Shown: piece after piece, positions 62,089-64,000 of the stretch
How the letters are laid out: every line of letters begins with the position of its first letter
Position numbering within the stretch: position 1 is the stretch's first letter
NCBI RefSeq assembly: GCF_002243045.1
Contig: NZ_MBKP01000006.1
Location: 1-64,000 of the forward strand
DNA: 64,000 nucleotides
From: Methanolobus psychrotolerans
Lineage (GTDB): Archaea > Halobacteriota > Methanosarcinia > Methanosarcinales > Methanosarcinaceae
Direction: 5' to 3'
Program-made: the position numbers and the translations under genes
The notes under the pieces: generated by a model
The model's database searches: none
What the model saw: only the letters and a program-made list of their open reading frames with translations
Told to the model about the DNA's origin: nothing

Positions 62089-63216
62089 TTACTTACCAAG
62101 TACTATTCTTGCAATATCGTCACCGACGTCGGAAGTTCCTGCAGAGCCGCCCATATCATAGGTCCGGACCTTTGCTTCACGTATGTTGGTCTCAATAGCA
62201 GAGACAATGGCATCTGCAGCTTCCTTTTCACCGAGCTGCTCTATCATCATGGCACCTGCCCAGATAGTTGCTATTGGATTGACCTTATTCAGTCCCTTGT
62301 ACTTTGGTGCAGAACCATGGATCGGTTCGAACATACTGGTACCTTCTGGGTTGATATTTCCACCAGGGGCAAGTCCAAGTCCTCCCTGAACCATTGCGCC
62401 AAGGTCAGTGATAATGTCACCGAACATGTTCGGAGTTACAACAACATCGAACCACTCCGGATTCTTCACGAACCACATGGTCATTGCATCGACATAATTG
62501 AAGTCTGTAGTAACATCCGGGTGCTCTGATGCAATACTTGTAAATTCTTCTCTCCAAAATCCGTATATGTCGGAGAGTACATTTGCCTTGTCAACAGAAG
62601 ACACATGTTTCTTACTCTTCTCTGCAAGGTCAAATGCATACCTTATAACTCTCTGTGTACCTTCCTTTGAGATCATACCGATCTGATAACCGATCTCTTC
62701 ACTGTCAGTCTCGATGTCAAGACCGAACTTTGCAGAGTAAAGGGTTCTTGAGACTTCCAAAAGGTCCTTGCTGACGCCCTTCTTTGCACGCCCGCCTATA
62801 CCGATATAGAAGTCCTCGGTGTTTTCCCTGACAACTGTAAAGTCAATGTCTGCAGGGGTCTTGTCCTTTATAGGTGTCCAGACACCTTCAAGCAACTTGA
62901 TAGGGCGAAGGTTCACATACTGGTCAAAGTAAAATCTGGCGGCGAGAAGTACGCCCTTTTCAAGGATACCTGGTGCCACCCTCGGGTCACCTATTGAACC
63001 AAGGTAAATAGCGGAATAATTGGAAAGCTCTTTCAGGGAATCTTCTGAGATAAGTTCCCCTGTTGCAAGATAATGATCTGCACCGTGTGGGAACTCAGTC
63101 CATTCAACATCAAATCCAAATCTCTCACCTGCAGCATCGATTACCTTACGGCCTTCGGCAATGATCTCAGGTCCTATACCGTCTCCTGGAATTACAGGTA
63201 TTTTATACTGTGTCAT
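62089..63216 (-). CDS. leuB: 3-isopropylmalate dehydrogenase
   Basis: Leucine pathway enzyme of the beta-decarboxylating dehydrogenase family, 375 residues. [55 protein letters not shown], the metal site [14 protein letters not shown] and [13 protein letters not shown]. Close relatives include homoisocitrate and tartrate dehydrogenases, but the neighbouring leuD makes leucine synthesis the best call. The [10 protein letters not shown] end matches archaeal LeuB. Confidence 0.88.
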   Translation of the reverse strand: MTQYKIPVIPGDGIGPEIIAEGRKVIDAAGERFGFDVEWTEFPHGADHYLATGELISEDSLKELSNYSAIYLGSIGDPRVAPGILEKGVLLAARFYFDQYVNLRPIKLLEGVWTPIKDKTPADIDFTVVRENTEDFYIGIGGRAKKGVSKDLLEVSRTLYSAKFGLDIETDSEEIGYQIGMISKEGTQRVIRYAFDLAEKSKKHVSSVDKANVLSDIYGFWREEFTSIASEHPDVTTDFNYVDAMTMWFVKNPEWFDVVVTPNMFGDIITDLGAMVQGGLGLAPGGNINPEGTSMFEPIHGSAPKYKGLNKVNPIATIWAGAMMIEQLGEKEAADAIVSAIETNIREAKVRTYDMGGSAGTSDVGDDIARIVLGK

Positions 63217-63272
63217 AATTACTCCTTAGATAAGATCTTCTTGATAATAACAAACATATGATCAGAATATGA

Positions 63273-63752
63273 TCAGATAATTTGTCTTGTGTATTCGATC
63301 AGGCCACCAGCATCCATTATGCCCCTGACGAAATCCGGCAGAGGTGTTGCCTGATACTTTTCGTTCTTTGTGACATTGGTGATTTCACCTGATGCAAAAT
63401 CAACAGACAGTTCATCACCATCATCTATTCTGTCAGTGTCAGGACACTCAAGAAGTGCCACACCGATATTAATAGAGTTCCTGAAAAAGATACGTGCAAA
63501 TGATTTCGCGATCACACAGCTTATCTTTGTTCCTTTCAGTGCAATTGGAGCATGCTCTCTTGAAGAACCGCAACCAAAATTGTTACCGGCAACGATGATG
63601 TCGCCTTCTTTGACCTCTTTTGGGAATTCAGGCCTTACACCTTCAAAAGCATGTGCTGCGAGTTCCCGGGGAGTATTCATGATAAGATACCTTCCCGGAA
63701 TTACAGCATCCGTATCAACGTCATCTCCGAATTTCCAGACTCTTCCGCTCAT
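63273..63752 (-). CDS. leuD: 3-isopropylmalate dehydratase small subunit
   Basis: Aconitase swivel domain, 159 residues: VWKFGDDVDTDAVIPGRYL, NNFGCGSSREHAPIALKG and SFARIFFRNSINIGV. The loop reads YLIMNT; homoaconitase small subunits have YLRT here, so the isopropylmalate enzyme is preferred. 56 bp upstream of leuB on the same strand. The large subunit (leuC) is not in this window. Confidence 0.88.
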   Translation of the reverse strand: MSGRVWKFGDDVDTDAVIPGRYLIMNTPRELAAHAFEGVRPEFPKEVKEGDIIVAGNNFGCGSSREHAPIALKGTKISCVIAKSFARIFFRNSINIGVALLECPDTDRIDDGDELSVDFASGEITNVTKNEKYQATPLPDFVRGIMDAGGLIEYTRQII

Positions 63753-63878
63753 ATTTCCACCTGATTAAGATTTTTATATAAATGCTATACTATAAGTTGA
63801 AACTATACCATAGATATCATTATACTAAATAATACTACTGGCGAATGGAGAAATCCTAAAATACATTACAAAGCAGTT

Positions 63879-63904
63879 GTTAAGAGCATATAGCATGCTC
63901 TAAC
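63879..63904. promoter_or_regulatory. Inverted repeat upstream of the right-edge gene
   Basis: GTTAAGAGCAT and ATGCTCTAAC form an imperfect inverted repeat around TAT-AGC (one extra A in the left arm). It lies 39 bp before the ATG at 63943 and 127 bp from leuD, in the divergent promoter region. A regulator site is possible. Confidence 0.4.
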
Positions 63905-63942
63905 AATAATCCATTAATAATAGCAAACCTAAGTTTAATCTG

Positions 63943-64000
63943 ATGGTAAGTAAAAAAGATGAGATCATACTTTCTATACTTCAAAATGGAGCCAGAACAC
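63943..64000 (+). CDS. Start of a probable winged-helix (Lrp/AsnC-like) regulator, cut by window edge
   Basis: Nineteen residues, MVSKKDEIILSILQNGART, are visible before the sequence ends. A (D)xxILxxLQxngR start is typical of the first helix of Lrp/AsnC-type or MarR/ArsR-type helix-turn-helix proteins. Divergent from leuD, so leucine-pathway control is conceivable. Too short for certainty. Confidence 0.4.
   Translation, partial: MVSKKDEIILSILQNGART

Noticed and set aside
63273-63752. Homoaconitase small subunit (coenzyme B pathway) instead of LeuD
   Set aside because: The substrate loop reads YLIM rather than YLRT and leuB is adjacent, though a dual role cannot be excluded.

Overview
The window is a chromosomal segment of a methanogenic archaeon, most likely Methanosarcinales (a Methanolobus or Methanococcoides type relative). 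Markers of this are a beta-RFAP synthase (methanopterin pathway), a fibrillarin/Nop5 pair, a group II chaperonin, archaeal UMP kinase, CTP-type riboflavin kinase, a corrinoid-protein paralogue, PGF-CTERM surface proteins, a multihaem cytochrome c and a bacterial-type mutS/mutL pair. TATA boxes, short leaders and GTG/TTG starts are frequent.

Layout. 1-3.2 kb: the end of an IS66-type transposase next to a cobalamin cluster (cbiD-cbiE, then cbiM-cbiN, with cbiQO absent downstream). 3.2-9.3 kb: mutL and mutS on the minus strand around an MFS exporter; both mut genes carry the same 32-bp promoter element. 9.3-11.5 kb: small membrane proteins, a methyltransferase and a hicBA pair with a frameshifted toxin. 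11.5-21.4 kb: a surface-protein region with a 1407-residue thioester alpha-2-macroglobulin lipoprotein, repeat-domain lipoproteins, two frameshifted secreted-protein genes, and a secreted protein overlapping a membrane-bound winged-helix regulator, preceded by nested inverted repeats. 21.4-25.3 kb: wrbA, a small regulator operon with a palindromic operator, and an SO_0444-type metal efflux permease behind a broken arsR with a preserved ArsR-type operator. 25.3-28.4 kb: a complete biotin ECF transporter operon (bioY-ecfA-ecfA-ecfT) with a well-formed BirA box at its promoter.

28.4-37.6 kb: thermosome subunit, unknown small proteins, an octahaem c-type cytochrome, a Fic protein with a duplicated palindromic operator, and a rhomboid-like protease. 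37.6-47.9 kb: tRNA-Arg(GCG), a YchF-like GTPase, an NgBR-like cis-prenyltransferase subunit, rimI, an AAA ATPase with an MBL hydrolase, an ABC-2 exporter, a fasciclin protein, tRNA-Pro(GGG), and ribB-ribK. 48-50.8 kb: an orphan substrate-binding protein followed by a decayed patch: multiply broken hepT with its mntA antitoxin, an IS66 transposase start fused to a partial copy of the fibrillarin gene, and an orphan antitoxin-like gene. 50.8-64 kb: housekeeping genes (flpA-nop5-beta-RFAP synthase, a GerW-like protein, XPD-like helicase, pilin, ferredoxin, asd, pyrH, leuB, leuD), plus a corrinoid-protein paralogue that has lost its B12-binding motif.

Five genes (hicA, a lipoprotein, a secreted protein, arsR, hepT) are interrupted by single or multiple frame changes. 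They lie mostly in accessory stretches, which fits real decay, but some sit in short homopolymers, so sequencing error cannot be excluded from the sequence alone. The best leads are the mutL/mutS shared promoter, the BirA box, the fic operator array, the nested repeats at 20.05-20.21 kb, the flpA/IS66 chimera and the motif-less corrinoid paralogue.
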